A stretch of 64,000 nucleotides of DNA. It comes from Capniomyces stellatus. Its lineage: Eukaryota > Kickxellomycota > Harpellomycetes > Harpellales > Legeriomycetaceae. The translations under genes were made by a program, and so were the position numbers. The first letter of the stretch is position 1. The number at the start of each line of letters is the position of its first letter. Shown piece after piece: positions 43,749-56,869 of this stretch. The notes below the pieces were generated by a model. That model saw nothing but the letters and a program-made list of their open reading frames with translations. It was not told the DNA's origin and searched no databases. Location: NCBI GenBank assembly GCA_001661515.1, contig LUVW01000014.1:186001-250000 (forward strand). Reading direction: 5' to 3'.

Positions 43749-43829
43749 TCCGAAAACCCGGATTTGAACCAGGGACCTAGAGATTACATTTAACTACAGT
43801 CTCCCGCTCTACCGCTGAGCTATTTTCGG
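43749..43829 (-). tRNA. tRNA-Tyr (anticodon GTA) with a 9-base intron
   Basis: Minus strand. Acceptor stem CCGAAAA pairs fully with TTTTCGG, followed by discriminator A. Then T8-A9, D arm GCTC-AGCGGTA-GAGC, anticodon stem GGAGA/TCTCT, variable loop AGGTC, and T arm CCTGG-TTCAAAT-CCGGG. The loop between the anticodon stems has 16 bases, CTGTAG then TTAAATGTA then A. Removing 9 bases after position 37 leaves a normal 7-base loop with anticodon GTA. The C1-G72 pair is the eukaryotic tyrosine identity element, and an intron one base 3' of the anticodon is standard for tRNA-Tyr. Box A and box B are intact. Confidence 0.93.
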
Positions 43830-45858
43830 CACAGATGTCGTATATATAATACGACCAAAAGTAATAGTGAATAATATAATCAAACAGCTATGTACAGTTG
43901 AGTTTTGTCCTCTTGTGGTTTTATCAATTGTATTTAGAGGTCCGATTGGATGTGCTCATTATTATTATTAATTATCTAGTTATTTATTTAGTTATTCGTT
44001 TGATTATTGATTTAGTTAGTTATTTATTTAGTTATTTTATTTATTTAGTTAGTTAGTTATAAGGATATGAGATTCGACTCAAAGGAGTGAATCTTTCTAG
44101 TTTTTACTTAGCAATAAAGATACAGCAACATTAAGATACGGACGATCTCCAGTGAGATCAAAATAAGACTAGCAGTTAACAGTAGTATATGCAGGTGATA
44201 TTTTAAGCCGGAAATTCACACTACACAGAATGTTAGATTTTTCGGCACCCTCCAATTGACTGAGTACCTGACCTAAGCTATAACACTAAATGTGTTATGA
44301 TAACTAAATAAAAATGATCTACTATTGATCTACTTCTCTGATATGTTTTTGGACTTATTATAATTATAAAATAAACTACTTATAAAATAAAAGACACTGT
44401 TCAACCCAATGCCATAAAACTAACTAATTAACTGAAAATATTAACTAAATATATAAAATAAAACTATAACAAAATAAATAATAAAATAAGTAAACGAATT
44501 TTATAATTATTGGGTTAATGTTATGTAAAAACCCGTAGGATAAAACCATAACTACTAACCAACAACTATAACATTTTCACGTTGTATTTACATACAACAA
44601 GAAAATTTTTAGACTGTGTAATAGGAGTATTACTAACTGCAGCTTACTATGTCTATATTGAAAGCCTTGTCCAACTAACTAGTCATTTATTTGGCAAAGT
44701 TCGTTTAAAATGCTGTCTTTTATTTAATTCATTAACTTACGAGATAAATGATACCCGAAATTTCAATATATTGTAGAAAATTGGTAATCAGTAATCAGAA
44801 TACTTTATGTTTGATGTTTCATGATATCAAAACGGAACAGCTAAACAAACTTCCGCGTACAAATTTATTACACGGGAGCAAAGTGTAATGATGTACGACA
44901 TGTAAGAGTGTACTTTGCACACAATGGTTTTGTTGGCGATTTGAAATAATAAAGTAAAGGTTATTGAGGAACTAAAATTCACTTTACCAGTGACAGTTGT
45001 GAAAATGCTAAAATGTCGGTGTTTGTAATTTGTAATTTGATTATAAGAGGTATTAAAAAAAAAGAAAAAACAGCCAAATTATGCAGAAAAGGTTGAAATG
45101 CCATACGGGGGGGTTTGTTTTAATGGATGCATTTAAACTTTGTTAAAGTTTAATACCCCCCACTGTAACAAAAAACATTAGGAGCAAAAAGCAAGTAAAT
45201 TAATTTGCGCGGTTGCAAACAGATGTTACGCTTTTTTTTTCCAGCATCTCTATTCGACTTTTCTTTATTCCAGAATTTAACTTGGCTGTAATTTAATCGA
45301 ATGAAATTTTGTAGAAAAAAGTTGGTTATAAAGCCAATGTAGATGGCAATTTTAAAATAAAAAAAAGTCCTATAAAAGCAGTAAATTGAAAATTGATGAC
45401 GGATAGGAAAATTGGTAACGCTGAGATTTATTAGCCAAGTAAAATGTACGAGTGATTTAAATAAGCGTAAATGAATTGTTTATTGAGGCAACCTGTGCTA
45501 AAAAAGTGAAAAGAAAAAAATTAAATTGGTTTTGGAACTCAATACCCATTTGGTGTAAAGTTGCAAGAAAAAATAGACACAAAAATAAAACACTATAAAT
45601 ACTACACATTATATTAATGTTAAAATTGGGGCAAGGCTTTTATAAAAGATATATATATAATATAGCTGTGGACGGAAATAGTTATTTTTTTCGGGCTCTG
45701 GAGAATAGGAGGAAATAATTAGACTTGAAACTTTGCAGCTCTGAAACGATCTAGAAGTATTTTAGTCTGTTTATGTGTATTCCACGAGTGCAACAAGTAT
45801 TCTATTATTCTAGAACAAGCAAGGTAAAACAAAAGGCAGGGATAAACAGCATTTGACA
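43830..45858. other. 2 kb AT-rich spacer, no gene recognised
   Basis: Holds an AGTTATTT-type repeat at 43975-44063 and long AT-rich stretches. A 64-codon frame at 44582-44776 has no supporting signal. A T-rich tract near 45230 and a short TA run at 45648-45661 are the only other features. Confidence 0.55.
43975..44063. repeat. AGTTATTT-type tandem repeat
   Basis: About eleven imperfect four- and eight-base units built from TAGTTATT and TATT, ending in TTAGTTAGTTAG. Confidence 0.75.
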
Positions 45859-47473
45859 ATGAGCTTAATTTACGGCTACTCAAAGTCAGCGGTGTTTGAC
45901 GTAAACATTCAAATAAGCAGTCTGGACGACATTACGCTTCTTAGCGGCCAATTCTACCTCAAATGGAAAATGAAGAGAGGCAGTGGGAAAACAGAACCGT
46001 AAGCTTGTATTTTACTTGCCACTATTTATAAAAATATTGAGATCCAAGTAGGATAAGCGTGTTCTAGCAAAGTGTTGAATGTATACAGTTGCTTGGTAGT
46101 TTGGAGGGTTGGTTCTATAATCTAATTAGAGCAATTCTATGCTTTTGATATGTGTACACGTAGAATTCCCGTTTCAAACCATTCAGTCATTCTTAATCAT
46201 GTTATTAGTAAGCGTGTAAAGATTCATGTTGGAAGAAATAATGAACTATCGGATTTCCCTCTCCAGGTCTTCATTAGAAAGGTACGGTTTAAATTATTTT
46301 TTCTGGTTTGTGGATTAGACCCAAACAATGAATACTCAACGTAGAGATATTTTCAAATGGTTTCGAGTTGGGGAGGCTAACAGCACAAATTTTTGTGATA
46401 CTAAAATGGATAGAACAACAGCGATGGTAAAAAGGAAAATATAGGCGATCTGACCATCAACCTATCTGAATATGTGAGATTCAACAATTCAACGCGGCGG
46501 TACATTTTACAGAATTGCAAAGTCAATGCAACATTAAAGGTACGCTTTATTCTTTGTCTCTATACTTGATTCCCTCTTGGGAATTATCAGGCTGGCCTTT
46601 TGGCGCAATAATAAATGAATGGTGCGAATAGCACTAGCAGGCTCACCATGGCTTTACACCTTTTACCATTTTTTTCTTAAATTTTTTTTTTTTAAAAAAA
46701 TATGTATGGACACCAGATTCAGATAAATATTACTCAGGTTGAGGGGCCCGAAGGCTTTACAATGTAAGTACATTTTGAAACAGAGTCAGTATACAATATG
46801 ACTTTAGTGGCAACGAGTTTTTTTTTTTTTTAGATGTACTTGGCAATAATAGTAATGATTCGTTGGTACTAGTTATGCTGACAAAACGTGCTTTTATATT
46901 GATAATTGATAGATTTTAAACATTAAATGCGTATCAATTAAAATGATATTGTAGACCAAGCTTGAATAGATCTATATTGCTTAACGAAATTGGAGATCTT
47001 GTTCGAAAAGAAGAATACTCAGTGATTGATAGTTTGTCAGTTTCGGGTAAGCACACAGCTGGAAATGATGTGTTATTTTTTCGCTTTAAATAAAAAGGTA
47101 CAGAAAACTGAAACAGTTCCCTACAATTGTTTGAATTTAATATAGAAAAATCTGTTTCAAGCAAGGGCGTGTCAGACCGGAATCTATCGTCACATAACTG
47201 CAGCTTTAAAGACAACTCGTATCTATTCATAGTATGTGTTATTTATATATGAATGACTTGCTTGTGTATAACATTGGAATGAATTTTGTTTATCTAAACG
47301 AGGAAAAAGATACTATTTATCAATTTACTTTTGCCAACGATGAGAATATAAAAGCGAGTTGTTATTTATACTTACAGCCTATAGATGACACAGATTTGGA
47401 TGCACTTTCTCCATACCAGGTTTCCTTGAAGAGGAATAAAGATATAATAGACAACATTTTTATTAGCTCTTAA
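45859..47473 (+). CDS. NT-type C2 domain protein (EEIG1/EHBP1-like)
   Basis: Seven exons, 45859-45998, 46164-46281, 46414-46539, 46717-46763, 46955-47046, 47146-47231 and 47378-47473, give 234 residues. The first four exons form an N-terminal C2 domain: AVFDVNIQISSLDDITLLSG then FYLKWKMKRG, then HSVILNHVISKRVKIHVGRN and ELSDFPLQVFIRK, then IGDLTINLSEYVRF and RRYILQNCKVNATLKIQINI. The INLSEY motif and the rrY.Lq..k.natLk pattern are diagnostic. In EEIG1/EHBP1 proteins this domain binds membranes and actin- or Rab-linked partners. The second half is Ser/Asn-rich, and the last exon ends with a helix RNKDIIDNIFISS. The exon between 46281 and 46414 was placed by phase; a competing acceptor at 46352 leads to a stop. 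The last three exons rest on phase and splice signals only. Confidence 0.75.
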
Positions 47474-48979
47474 ACAATGTACCTTGTTGAAGGGTAGGTT
47501 AGGGGGGAGGTGATCAACTGCTTGGTATATCATAAAATTGATTTCTAAAGTAAAAAAACACACACACACACATAGACTTTTACTCTTTTACTTTATTCCA
47601 ATTCGCTTATTTTTGTATTTTTTATTTGTTATTTTATACTTTTTTATTTTAAAAAACCAACAGTGTGTATTTCTACATTTCAAAGAAAATCACTTGTAAA
47701 ATATATTGGGGTGAGCGGTAGAGTTGAAGTAAAATGAGTCAATTGTGCTGTTTGCATTCATTAGTATCTTGTGTGTATAGTAGCGATAGCTGTATTTGAT
47801 GGCAGTAATTCTAACGTTCCTTAGTCATGTAGTTGAGTAATTGGAGGGGGAGGTTCAACTTTTGTGTTTATAACAGACAGGCAAAAGCAGGGGTGGTAAA
47901 AGTGCATTTGCAACGAGATGTCCAAAATAGACCCAAAGTGATATTGATGTAAAATATAGCAATTTAATAAAAAGTAAATAAAAATACACGGGAGTTGGAT
48001 CAGAATTTGTAAATTAAAGATCTTGGGAATTCTAAATGACAAAAGACCAATTGGAGCTAGGAGAAGTAAAGAATCTAGGAGAAATAATTCAGCAGAGAAT
48101 AGAGTCGTAAATTGCAGTGAAAAAAGGACACGAACAAAGAAAATAAAATAAAACAGAACAGAGCAGATGCCAAGTGACTGAAGGGAATCACAAAAAAGGT
48201 GATTTAAACAGAGGAGCTGGGAGGAAAGAACAAACAAAAGTAGGGCTGAGAATAGTGATTTTGGTCATACTGTTGTAGAGGAGATGGTATTAGAAAGCTT
48301 TGTCAATGAATCACGAGAATGATCAAATCAAATAGAAGTGAACCAATGAAAACACCAACACTAAACACGCACTGGAAAATAAATTAAAGTGTAGAAACTC
48401 GAAGTTCAGGTGAAACAAAGCTGAAGTGGAGATAAATAAATAGCTAATAAAATAGTCGAGGTTGAAAGAGCTAAACCAAGAAAAGCAAAAAACAAAAACA
48501 AAATAAAATAAAACATGAAGGAAATGCAGCAGGAAATGCAACAGGAAAATATTTGCAGAAGAAAGTGCTCAGGTTCAACAAGTGTGGTTGAGAAAGAAGA
48601 AGAAAAAAAAATAGAGACGAAGAGTAGAAGATGATAGTGATGGAAATTAAAACAGATATGGTTACATTGGTGAGTAACAAAAGGAAAAGAAAATAAAAGA
48701 AAAATAAAGGGATGCGAAGAGAGAGATAGAGAGGTGGAAGAGTGGTTTGGTTATGATACTTGTAGGTAAAAGAACCGAGTTGGTCATAAGAATTGAAGGA
48801 TTTTTATTTTCCAATTTACAAAATATGATTACTAGAGCAAAAAAAAAAAAAAAGGAATAGATAAATAAATAAATGACACAGTAAATGTAACAGCGGATGA
48901 AGAAGGTGGGAATGAGAGACAATGGAATAGAGTTAAGGAGGAAGGGGAGGAGAGGGGATAAGAAATATAGGGATACTAA
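47474..48979. other. purine-rich 3' flank of TBL1/SIF2 gene
   Basis: From about 47820 to 48970 the + strand is strongly A/G-rich, so the coding strand of the TBL1/SIF2 gene is C/T-rich for more than 1 kb beyond its stop. All frames there are low-complexity Leu/Phe/Ser strings. A (CA) run lies at 47558-47571. Confidence 0.6.
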
Positions 48980-51891
48980 TTAGGCTTTGGTATCGAGAAC
49001 AACAACAGAACCATTGGCAACACATGCAGCTATCCTCCCACCAATGCTCCATTCAACGTCATAAATGCCGTCATCAGCCAAAAACGACCTGCTAAGAGAC
49101 CCAGACTTCAGATTCCAAAGTCTAACGCGACAGTCAAACGAGCCAGTAAGCAACTGTCTCCCATCAGGACTAAACGCAATGGAGTGAATCGGGTCGTTGT
49201 GTGCATGCAAAGTCCGCAGACAATTTCCTGTATCCGCATCCCAAACACGAACGGACCCGTCAAAGGATCCAGTTGCCAGAATTGCCCGTTCTTTGTTTGG
49301 AAGCCACTCCACCACATACACTTGCTGTTCATGGCCATAAAAGTTTTGCACTGGCGACGAGTCTGTAACCACAGCATCGGCCAACTTTTCATTGCTGCTT
49401 GGCGGTGGCAGCAGCTTTGCTGGTATTGACCACACTTTTGCTGTTCCATCGTCCGATCCAGACGCCAAAAACCTGCCTGATGAATGCCAGGCTATGCAGT
49501 TCACGTCGCTTTTATGTCCACTCAGTCGGCGGATTGGCTGTGTAGCGGCCGATGACCATATCAAAACAGTCTTGTCCGATGAACACGACGCAAACACCAC
49601 ATCGTTGAGCCAAGCAACGTCAAGAACCGCGCCTAATTAACCATAAATTCATTCATTCATTTGTTAGTTTTAATATGTATTTGTATTTGTATTTATATGT
49701 CTTGAACAATTGGTTTTACAAACTTCACTTGAAAATCTGCCATTTCAATTTACCAACACCTTCTTTATTTCGTCTTTGCTTACCTGAATGTGCTGAAAAG
49801 GTCCGTTCTACCTCTGTGCCAGCCGACATATCATATATATTGATGGACCCATCAAGACTGCCGGTCAGCAAATGCGTCGATGAAGGACTCCATTTTAGAC
49901 TGACTATTGGTGCATTGTGCTTGTCAAGAACTTTAACAAGCTGTCCGCTCAATGACCAAATCCGTGCGTGTCCATCAAAACATCCTGTGGCCAGCATACT
50001 ACCGGCATTGTTCCAACCAAGCGTGGTGATGTCTGCTATCTCGCTGCCACCAGTCCCGCTCTTAACCCTATCAGCAGCTACGCCATCGCCAGATTTTCCA
50101 TTTTCTGTTGCCGGCGTTGTTGACGGGAAATGCTGCAAAACGATTGGCGCTGCTGCGCTGTTCTCCGTCGAGCTGATTGGCTTGTTTTCTGAATTTGTGC
50201 TCGGTGTCGCCAATGTCCATATCCTTGCTGTTCCATCCCCAGCCCCTGATGCTAATATGTTTGGGTACACTGGGTTCCAGGCTGTCACAAAAGCAGAGCT
50301 ACTGTGTCCTTTCAGGTTCATTACTTGGCCAAACATTTTAGGCTTGCGTTTTTTGCTTGGATCTCTGATATTGTTTTGCGAACCTAGTAGCAATGCTGCC
50401 TCTTGGTCATCTCGCGCTTGTACTTGTGCTTGTACTTGTACTTGTGCTGTTGAAACCGACGATGTTGTGTGTGCTGATGCTGTCGATGCTGTTGATGCTT
50501 GGCTAGACTTGGGTTTGTCCATGTCCACGTCAGCCTCAATTGAATCTATATCCATTGAGTCGCCGCCGCTATTGGCTACACGCCCCGGCACACCAGCTTC
50601 CCGCTTCTAAACGTTGCATTATCAATTAATAAGTATAAAGATCTCCTTAAAATCAATGCTAACTACAAAGCACACCACAATACAATACTGTACTGTACTG
50701 TACAACAAACTAAAACATGACATTATTCCAACTCTACTTACTGATTTATTGTAGCTCGCTTCGCTACTGCTGCCAACACCCTTCACGCTGTTTTCTATCG
50801 AACCTGCATCCAAGGATCCCAAAGCATTTCTTCCATTACTATCGCCTGCGCTAACACTTGAAACTGTACCGCTGCTCAGTACTGTAGTGTTGTTTGTTTG
50901 GGATAAATCTCTTCTCTTGGTTTGGTCTACACTCTTCTGTTCCTTGTTGCTTCGAACGTAACTCGATTCATTCCCCAGTATATCAATCGACATGTTCTCA
51001 TCATTGTTTTCGTGTTTCAGGTTGCCGTTCCGATTCATAACAAATCCACTTTCAATTACTATGTCCTGTTCTCTTTCGACGTCGCCTTTAGTGCTGTTGG
51101 CGTTTCTTTTTTTATTGTCATCGTCTACTGACATGTTGGAGGTAGTTGACGCGTTTGTTTTATTCCTATTCTCGCCCCTTGCACCTGTATCCATCAAACC
51201 TCCCTTTTTACTATCTGTGCTGGCCTTGTTATCTTTGTTCACTTGTAGCGCGCTGCTGACACTACCTCTTGAACCTGCCACTACTGCATTGACCTTATTT
51301 TCTACAACTGGCTCCAGCACGTCTATCATCCCTGAATAGCTATCTCGTCCCTTTGCCGCTCCTCTTTTGTTTTCTGCTGTGTTACTCGCCTAATCGATAA
51401 TATCCACATAACATAATTATAATGAGCATACACACTATATATATTTTAATCCTTATTTTTTTTTATATATTCTAACAAGGGTCTACATTTTTTTTATTAC
51501 TACCAATAACACCCATATATATATATATATATATACTAACCTTTCCAAGTTTCTTTTCGGCATCTAGGTAAAGTAGTCCTCTTTGTAATAGTCTTATCAT
51601 TCTTCCAGGCTCGATATTAAAGTATTCTCCCTTAGTATCAAGTTGTGATTCATATCGAAAGGTATACGACGAATGTAGGAATCCTATTTCAAGTACATCA
51701 ACACATCCTTTGTTAAAACCCCTTTTCTTTATTATGTGTTTCCCTTTCTAAACCACTATTAAGCATCTTCTTTGTATCTATTGTCTTTCTCTTTTCTACT
51801 GGATTAAATTCAACTTTAGCGTGTTGCATTTACCTGATTCCCGCAAATATCGATATACCAAGTAATTTATTTCATCACTCGAGATGTTCAT
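48980..51891 (-). CDS. SIF2: LisH/WD40 corepressor subunit TBL1/SIF2-like
   Basis: Five exons, 51891-51834, 51683-51541, 51389-50742, 50606-49784 and 49632-48980, give 774 residues. TBL1/TBLR1 in animals and Sif2 in yeast (SET3 complex) are structural subunits of histone-deacetylase corepressors. The LisH domain is at the very start: MNISSDEINYLVYRYLRESG then FLHSSYTFRYES, followed by GRMIRLLQRGLLYLDAEKK. A low-complexity linker of about 300 residues, rich in Ser, Asn, Lys and Gln/Val repeats, is much longer than in animal proteins. The WD40 propeller begins near 378 with LKGHSSSAFVTAWNP. It includes ASGAGDGTARIWTLA, TGCFDGHARIWSLSGQ, TGSLDGSINIYDMSAG, LDVAWLNDVVFASCSSDKTV, GSDDGTAKVWSIP, GSFDGSVRVWDADTGN and GSFDCRVRLWNLKSG. 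Several WD units carry extra inserts. All junctions keep phase. Confidence 0.92.
51515..51534. repeat. AT dinucleotide microsatellite in SIF2 intron
   Basis: About ten TA units just upstream of the acceptor-side border of the intron between exons 2 and 3 of the SIF2-like gene. Confidence 0.8.
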
Positions 51892-53851
51892 TTTTAGTTG
51901 ACTTTTTTTTTCAATCCAGTTCTACTTTTGATAAATAAATAAATAAAAAGAGGTTCAATTAGATTCAGCAAAGTTCACGTTATAAATAAAGGTGGTTTCG
52001 TGATTAACACACACGCAAACATCCGCTCAATAAACTAGGCCTGTCAAGTTTGTTTATTTATTTATTTTTGGAAAGTGCTAGAGAAAATGCATAGCCCGTT
52101 GAATCAACAAAGCCAGCAACATTCATCCGAGTTTTTTAATCGCCAATGCTCAATAGCAAGGCTAATCTACTTACTCTTTCAAGTACTATTTACTAACTGT
52201 GTCTTATATTCGGTTGTGTTTTTGAATAAATGTCGATTTAGATTCTATTTAATACCCAGCTTTTCGATCAAGCAAGTGTTTGGTTTGGTTTGTTTTTATT
52301 TATTTATTTAGTAGTTTGGCAAAAGCGTGTAATATAATATTTAAAGGTGTGGTATAAAAAAAAACAATAGTGTTATAGATTTTCTTTATTTCTCTGGCTT
52401 CAATTCCAACTATACTTTTAATTCCAATTCCTTTAATTTACAACTCTGCTTTTTATTTACATTTACGTTTCTTGCTTTCAAAAGCGAATTATTAACTATA
52501 AAAACAGTTATTGATGCTCTCCGTTTATCAATTACTAATAACACCAAATGCTCATCATACATAATCAGTAATTTAATGGAAAGAGAAAAAAGAATAAAAG
52601 TATTTTCAACTTCTAAAAACCGATATCAAGTTAACGTGAATTTTTTTTTCAGGCTTTTTTTTATAAAAAATAGTAGAAAACCCCATTTCTTGTTTTCACT
52701 TCCATTTAATTTTTGTATTCAATTCTACTTTTTCGTTCGAGTAAAAGGATCCTCCATTCCCAAATACCTTTTTATTTACTTAATTTAATTAAGCGTTTAG
52801 TCTTGTTTACCAAAACTATCCATCGGAAATTATATAATTACTGCACATTTCCTACCACATTGCCATTATTTAATTTCTGCTTTGATTCTATATTACTCAA
52901 AACGATACTCTTTCTTGTTTAATCGTAGCAAAAAAATCCCTGAGGAAAGAGTATTTTTCCATGGTTCGACTTTCTTTTCATTTTATCTTTTCTTTGTTAC
53001 TATCTTTTTCAAAATAAAAGAACACGCTAAACCATAAAGCCATAAAAACAGGTGTAATTACGAGACAGCTATTGGTCATTGATTATTGCTTATTGCTCAT
53101 TGGCCATATCTGCCTTTGCTTGGTAAATTCAACAATTAACAAGAATCCAACTAGCAAGCTAATTAATTGTTCGTTTGTTTCTTGATTAAATTGGCCCCTA
53201 CAAATTGCTTCTTTGGATAAACCAACCCTACCCTATCAAAATAAATAAATAAACCAAGGTTCCAAAAACATCCAACCAATATATCTGCTGAACTAGTTGG
53301 CTAATTGGATTCAACGGACAAAAAGAGAAGAATAAAGTGTGAGGCGATTAAAAAAAAAAAAGAGCCAGAATGAGCTGGAGCAGCTACAGAACCAAAAACA
53401 GAAACACGAAATAATTTAATCCTGCAAAAACAAAGAATTAACAACACCTTGCACTCATTGGGCAACCAAGTCCAGAAGGATTAAAATATGTTTGTCAACG
53501 ATTAACATTTGCGCCAAGTTTTACCTAATCCGCAATCAGTGTGTATTTTTAGACTTTGAAGCGCATGATAACAACAAAGCAGAAGCGCTCGCAATACCAC
53601 CCAAACATCGTTCAAAACACCCTAGCAGCGCGTAAATGCAAAACTGGTGCTGAAATAGGTAAAGTGGAAATATGTGTGTTTCGAGTACCCAACGGGCAAA
53701 GGGCCGGGACCAAATAGACAAACCAGTTTTATTATAATTCAATAGATAAGATAAAGAACGTTGAAAATCAAAAATATATAGATATAGATATATATGAGTG
53801 TAGTTTGGTGAGAGATAGCAAGACAGTTGGAAATGTGTAGCTTAAAGATAG
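51892..53851. other. 2 kb spacer between SIF2-like and DRS1 genes
   Basis: Holds the SIF2-like promoter on its left and the DRS1 3' flank on its right. AT-rich with TTTATTTA-type runs. Frames of 60-80 codons on the + strand are Phe/Leu/Tyr-rich and have no recognisable domain. Nothing else seen. Confidence 0.55.
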
Positions 53852-56800
53852 TTAGTCTCTTGGTCGTTTATGGGCAATTCGACCATCGGACTTTCTTTTC
53901 CCAATAACACGCTTGTTGGTGGTTGGGTCAACGCCAATCTTCTTTACATACTCATTGTTTGCAACAGACTTGGACTCTGCCTTCTGACGCTCATTCATAA
54001 ACCAAGTACGTTTAGGTCTTGAGTGGATCTCCTTTTCAAAAGTAATCAGGTTCTCAGCCTTGTTAACCTCCATCTCCATCTGTCTCAGTTTCTTTTCTTG
54101 CTTTTCTATGTTGTTGATCTCGTCGATTTGGTCTGCCATATCAACTATTCTATCGCGGTACTTGGAAACCAAGTTTGCATCAAGAACTCGCTGCTTTATT
54201 AGACTTGGTCCAGACAACTTTGAGCCCGATTTGGACTTTGGCTTTTTCTCGTCTTGCTTGACCGACGCAGCCGACGATTTAATTGCCATCTTCAACATCT
54301 TTCGATCCGCCTCACCAACCAAAGTTACAGCTCTACCCGAACGCCCAGCTCTTGCTGTACGACCAACTCTGTGCAAGTAAAGTGGGAAGGTCTGCGGCAT
54401 ATTGTAATTGATAACCTAGACATCAAACCACACAAAAATAAAAATTAATAAACAAAGTTTTTGCCAAACGATCCAATGCCGCAACTATATGCCCGCCTTG
54501 TGTGTAAATAAAAAGAAAAAAAGTAATAGAAAAAAAAAATAGTAAATGAAAGCTTACAGTTTCGATTCCCTTGATGTCAAGACCTCTGGAGGCAATATCT
54601 GTGGCCATTAAAAAGTCAACCTTGCCATCTCTGAAACTTTCAAGAGCCTCCATACGCATTTCCTGCGTGAGACTTCCGTGAAGCTCAGTTGCCTTCATTC
54701 CAAGCAAACCAAACAGGATCTTCATTTGATGAGCAGCCATCTTGCTTCTGAAAAACACAATACATCTCTTCTTGAAGTACCTCTTGCATAGAATCACGAG
54801 CAACGCTGGTCTGTCCTCTTCCTTCCCTTGTCTAACACGGACAAACTCCTGCAACAGCCGTTTTGCTGTCTGTTTTGGAGGATCAATCTGGATTCTGAAT
54901 GGCTTGTTTAGCGAAAGTCTAATCAGCTCATCAACATTGTCCGTCATTGTTGCAGAGTAAAGCATAGTCTGTCTTTTCTTGGGGCAGTACTTGACAATTT
55001 CCGTCAGCTCCTCCTTAAATCCGTCCTCAAGCATTCTGTCCGCCTCATCCATCACCAAGATTTCGATGTGGTCCAAAGTAAACGACTGCGAGTTTCTTGC
55101 ATGATCAATCAATCGTCCAGGCGTTCCAATAACAATATCAGGCCTTTCCCTCAATTCCATCTCCTGTGCCTTAATTGCCAGCCCTCCTACACACAGACAT
55201 ATCCTAATATCTGTAAACGACGCCAGTTTTGTTGCTACATTGTGACATTGCATTGCCAACTCTCTTGTTGGTGCCATAATAAGAACTCGTGTCAACGCCA
55301 CTTGCTGCGGTCTAAACAACAATCTCTCCAAAATCGGCACTATAAACGCCGCAGTTTTTCCTGACCCCGTCACTGCACTACCACAGATATCTTTTCCCAG
55401 CAGCCCAATTGGAATTGTTTTCCCCTGAATCGGCGTTGGTTTAACAAATCCTAGCAACGACAGTCCTTTCATTATAGGTCTCGATAAATTCATTGTAGTA
55501 AATGACTCTGGCAGGTCTGACCTGTCAACCTCTTCATCCGCAAAGTATTCCTTCTTCCTCTAAATTTCCAAAAAAAAAAAACACAGGTTTGCTGACATTA
55601 AGAAAAACTTCACACTAAAACAGCACCTGTACCTTTTATATATATATTTCTTTACAATTATAATACAATACATTGCGCCAAGTTGCGTCAAACCAACACT
55701 CATTGAATATCAATCATAGCATATACGCTGCCACTTACTGCCTCCTCTGCCTCATCAACTTCCGAATCACTATCGCTGTCGTCAAATCTGCCTTTTGCTT
55801 TAGCCTTGGCTTTAACCTTAGTTTTAGTCTCCTCAACCTTAACCTCTTCCTCCTCCTCTTCGTCTTCTTCCTCTTCGCTTTCCTCATCGCTGCTTGACTC
55901 ATCATCACTGCTAGAGTCTGAGCTACTAGAGTCCGAGTCTGAGTCTGATCCTGAATCAGATTCTGAGTCCAAATCTACTTTCGAGTCTTCTTCATCCTCG
56001 CTATTTTCATCACCACTATCAAGCTTGTCATTCTCCAAGCCATCCTCTTTTGGCTGTGCTGGGCTAGACCCCTTCTTATCACCGTCTTTGTCCTCCTCAA
56101 TATCAATTTCACCTACATTCAGTTAGCACCAACACCAATTAAAAGTTAGAAAATCTACCGCCTTCCATATATTTGGTTACTTGGTAACAGACTCCCAAGC
56201 TCTAGCCGACTGTTTTCCTATTCTTACCAGCATTCTCGCTTCTCTTCTTTTTTTTATTCTCGCGTCGCTTTGCTGCAATAATTTCGTCCAATGTTCTATA
56301 TTTTGTGCTCTATTAAACAAAATTTGTGGATATTCAAACCATTTAAACACTTCGCCACACCAGACTACTTTACATTAACCATACATCTTATACAGTATAA
56401 TATTTCAATCCAGAGTATCGTATGGATATTTCTAATTAGTATACTATTTTCCATTAGCCATACCCCATTCTTTTCTGCCAACCCTGCTCTGGCCAAAGTA
56501 AAGTCTATCGTCTGTGGCACTGCATCAAGCCCATCGGTATCCAAATCAATCATAAACCCTGTCGACATTTCTTCATTCTCTGCATCTTTGCTATTTTCTT
56601 CCTCGCTTTTACTCTTCTTTTTACTCTTCTTTTCCTTCTTGACTTTCTATAGTGTTACAAAAACAATACCAACATCTAAGCTTAAGAAGCAAATTTATTT
56701 GAAATATTACTTCAAAACAAATATCGGGTTTTAATTGCTTCTGGATAAACATCGCTAGCAAACTGCTTACCTTCACCGCTGTCTTCTCAACATGCTCCTC

Positions 56801-56869
56801 TACCTCATCAAGATTCTCTATCTCGTCGCCGTCCTCAATAGTCATTATAAAATCGTTTGATTTCTTCAT
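53852..56869 (-). CDS. DRS1: ATP-dependent DEAD-box RNA helicase DRS1 (DDX27)
   Basis: Six exons, 56869-56771, 56646-56464, 56309-56228, 56112-55739, 55559-54558 and 54415-53852, give 767 residues. DRS1 is a nucleolar helicase needed for 27S pre-rRNA processing and 60S subunit assembly. The N-terminal 246 residues hold [12 protein letters not shown], a Lys-rich patch, [20 protein letters not shown] and a long acidic Ser-Asp-Glu tract, as in yeast Drs1. The helicase core has [19 protein letters not shown] (Q motif), AVTGSGKT at 308-315, [20 protein letters not shown] at 417-420, SAT at 448-450, [24 protein letters not shown] and [11 protein letters not shown] from 595. The C-terminus is the basic, Arg-Lys-rich tail with [13 protein letters not shown] typical of DRS1. 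All motifs needed for activity are present. One exon starts at 56309 rather than at a nearer acceptor, because only that keeps the frame. Confidence 0.95.

Noticed and set aside
43741..43840. A second tRNA reading starting at the G before the acceptor stem (43830)
   Set aside because: Shifting by one base breaks the T8-A9 spacing and the G1 would face A; the C1-G72 version pairs perfectly and fits tyrosine identity.
46352..46412. Alternative exon of the NT-C2 gene reading IFSNGFELGRLTAQIFV
   Set aside because: It runs into a stop and does not join the next conserved block; the acceptor at 46413 joins RK to NNSDGKKENIGDLTINLSEY in phase.
47558..47571. CA microsatellite as Z-DNA element
   Set aside because: Only about seven CA units; too short to claim a structural role.
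49675..50610. 311-codon + strand frame opposite the SIF2-like WD40 exon
   Set aside because: The minus strand carries conserved WD repeats in phase with the neighbouring exons; the + frame is Ser/Leu-rich without domain and lacks a start context.
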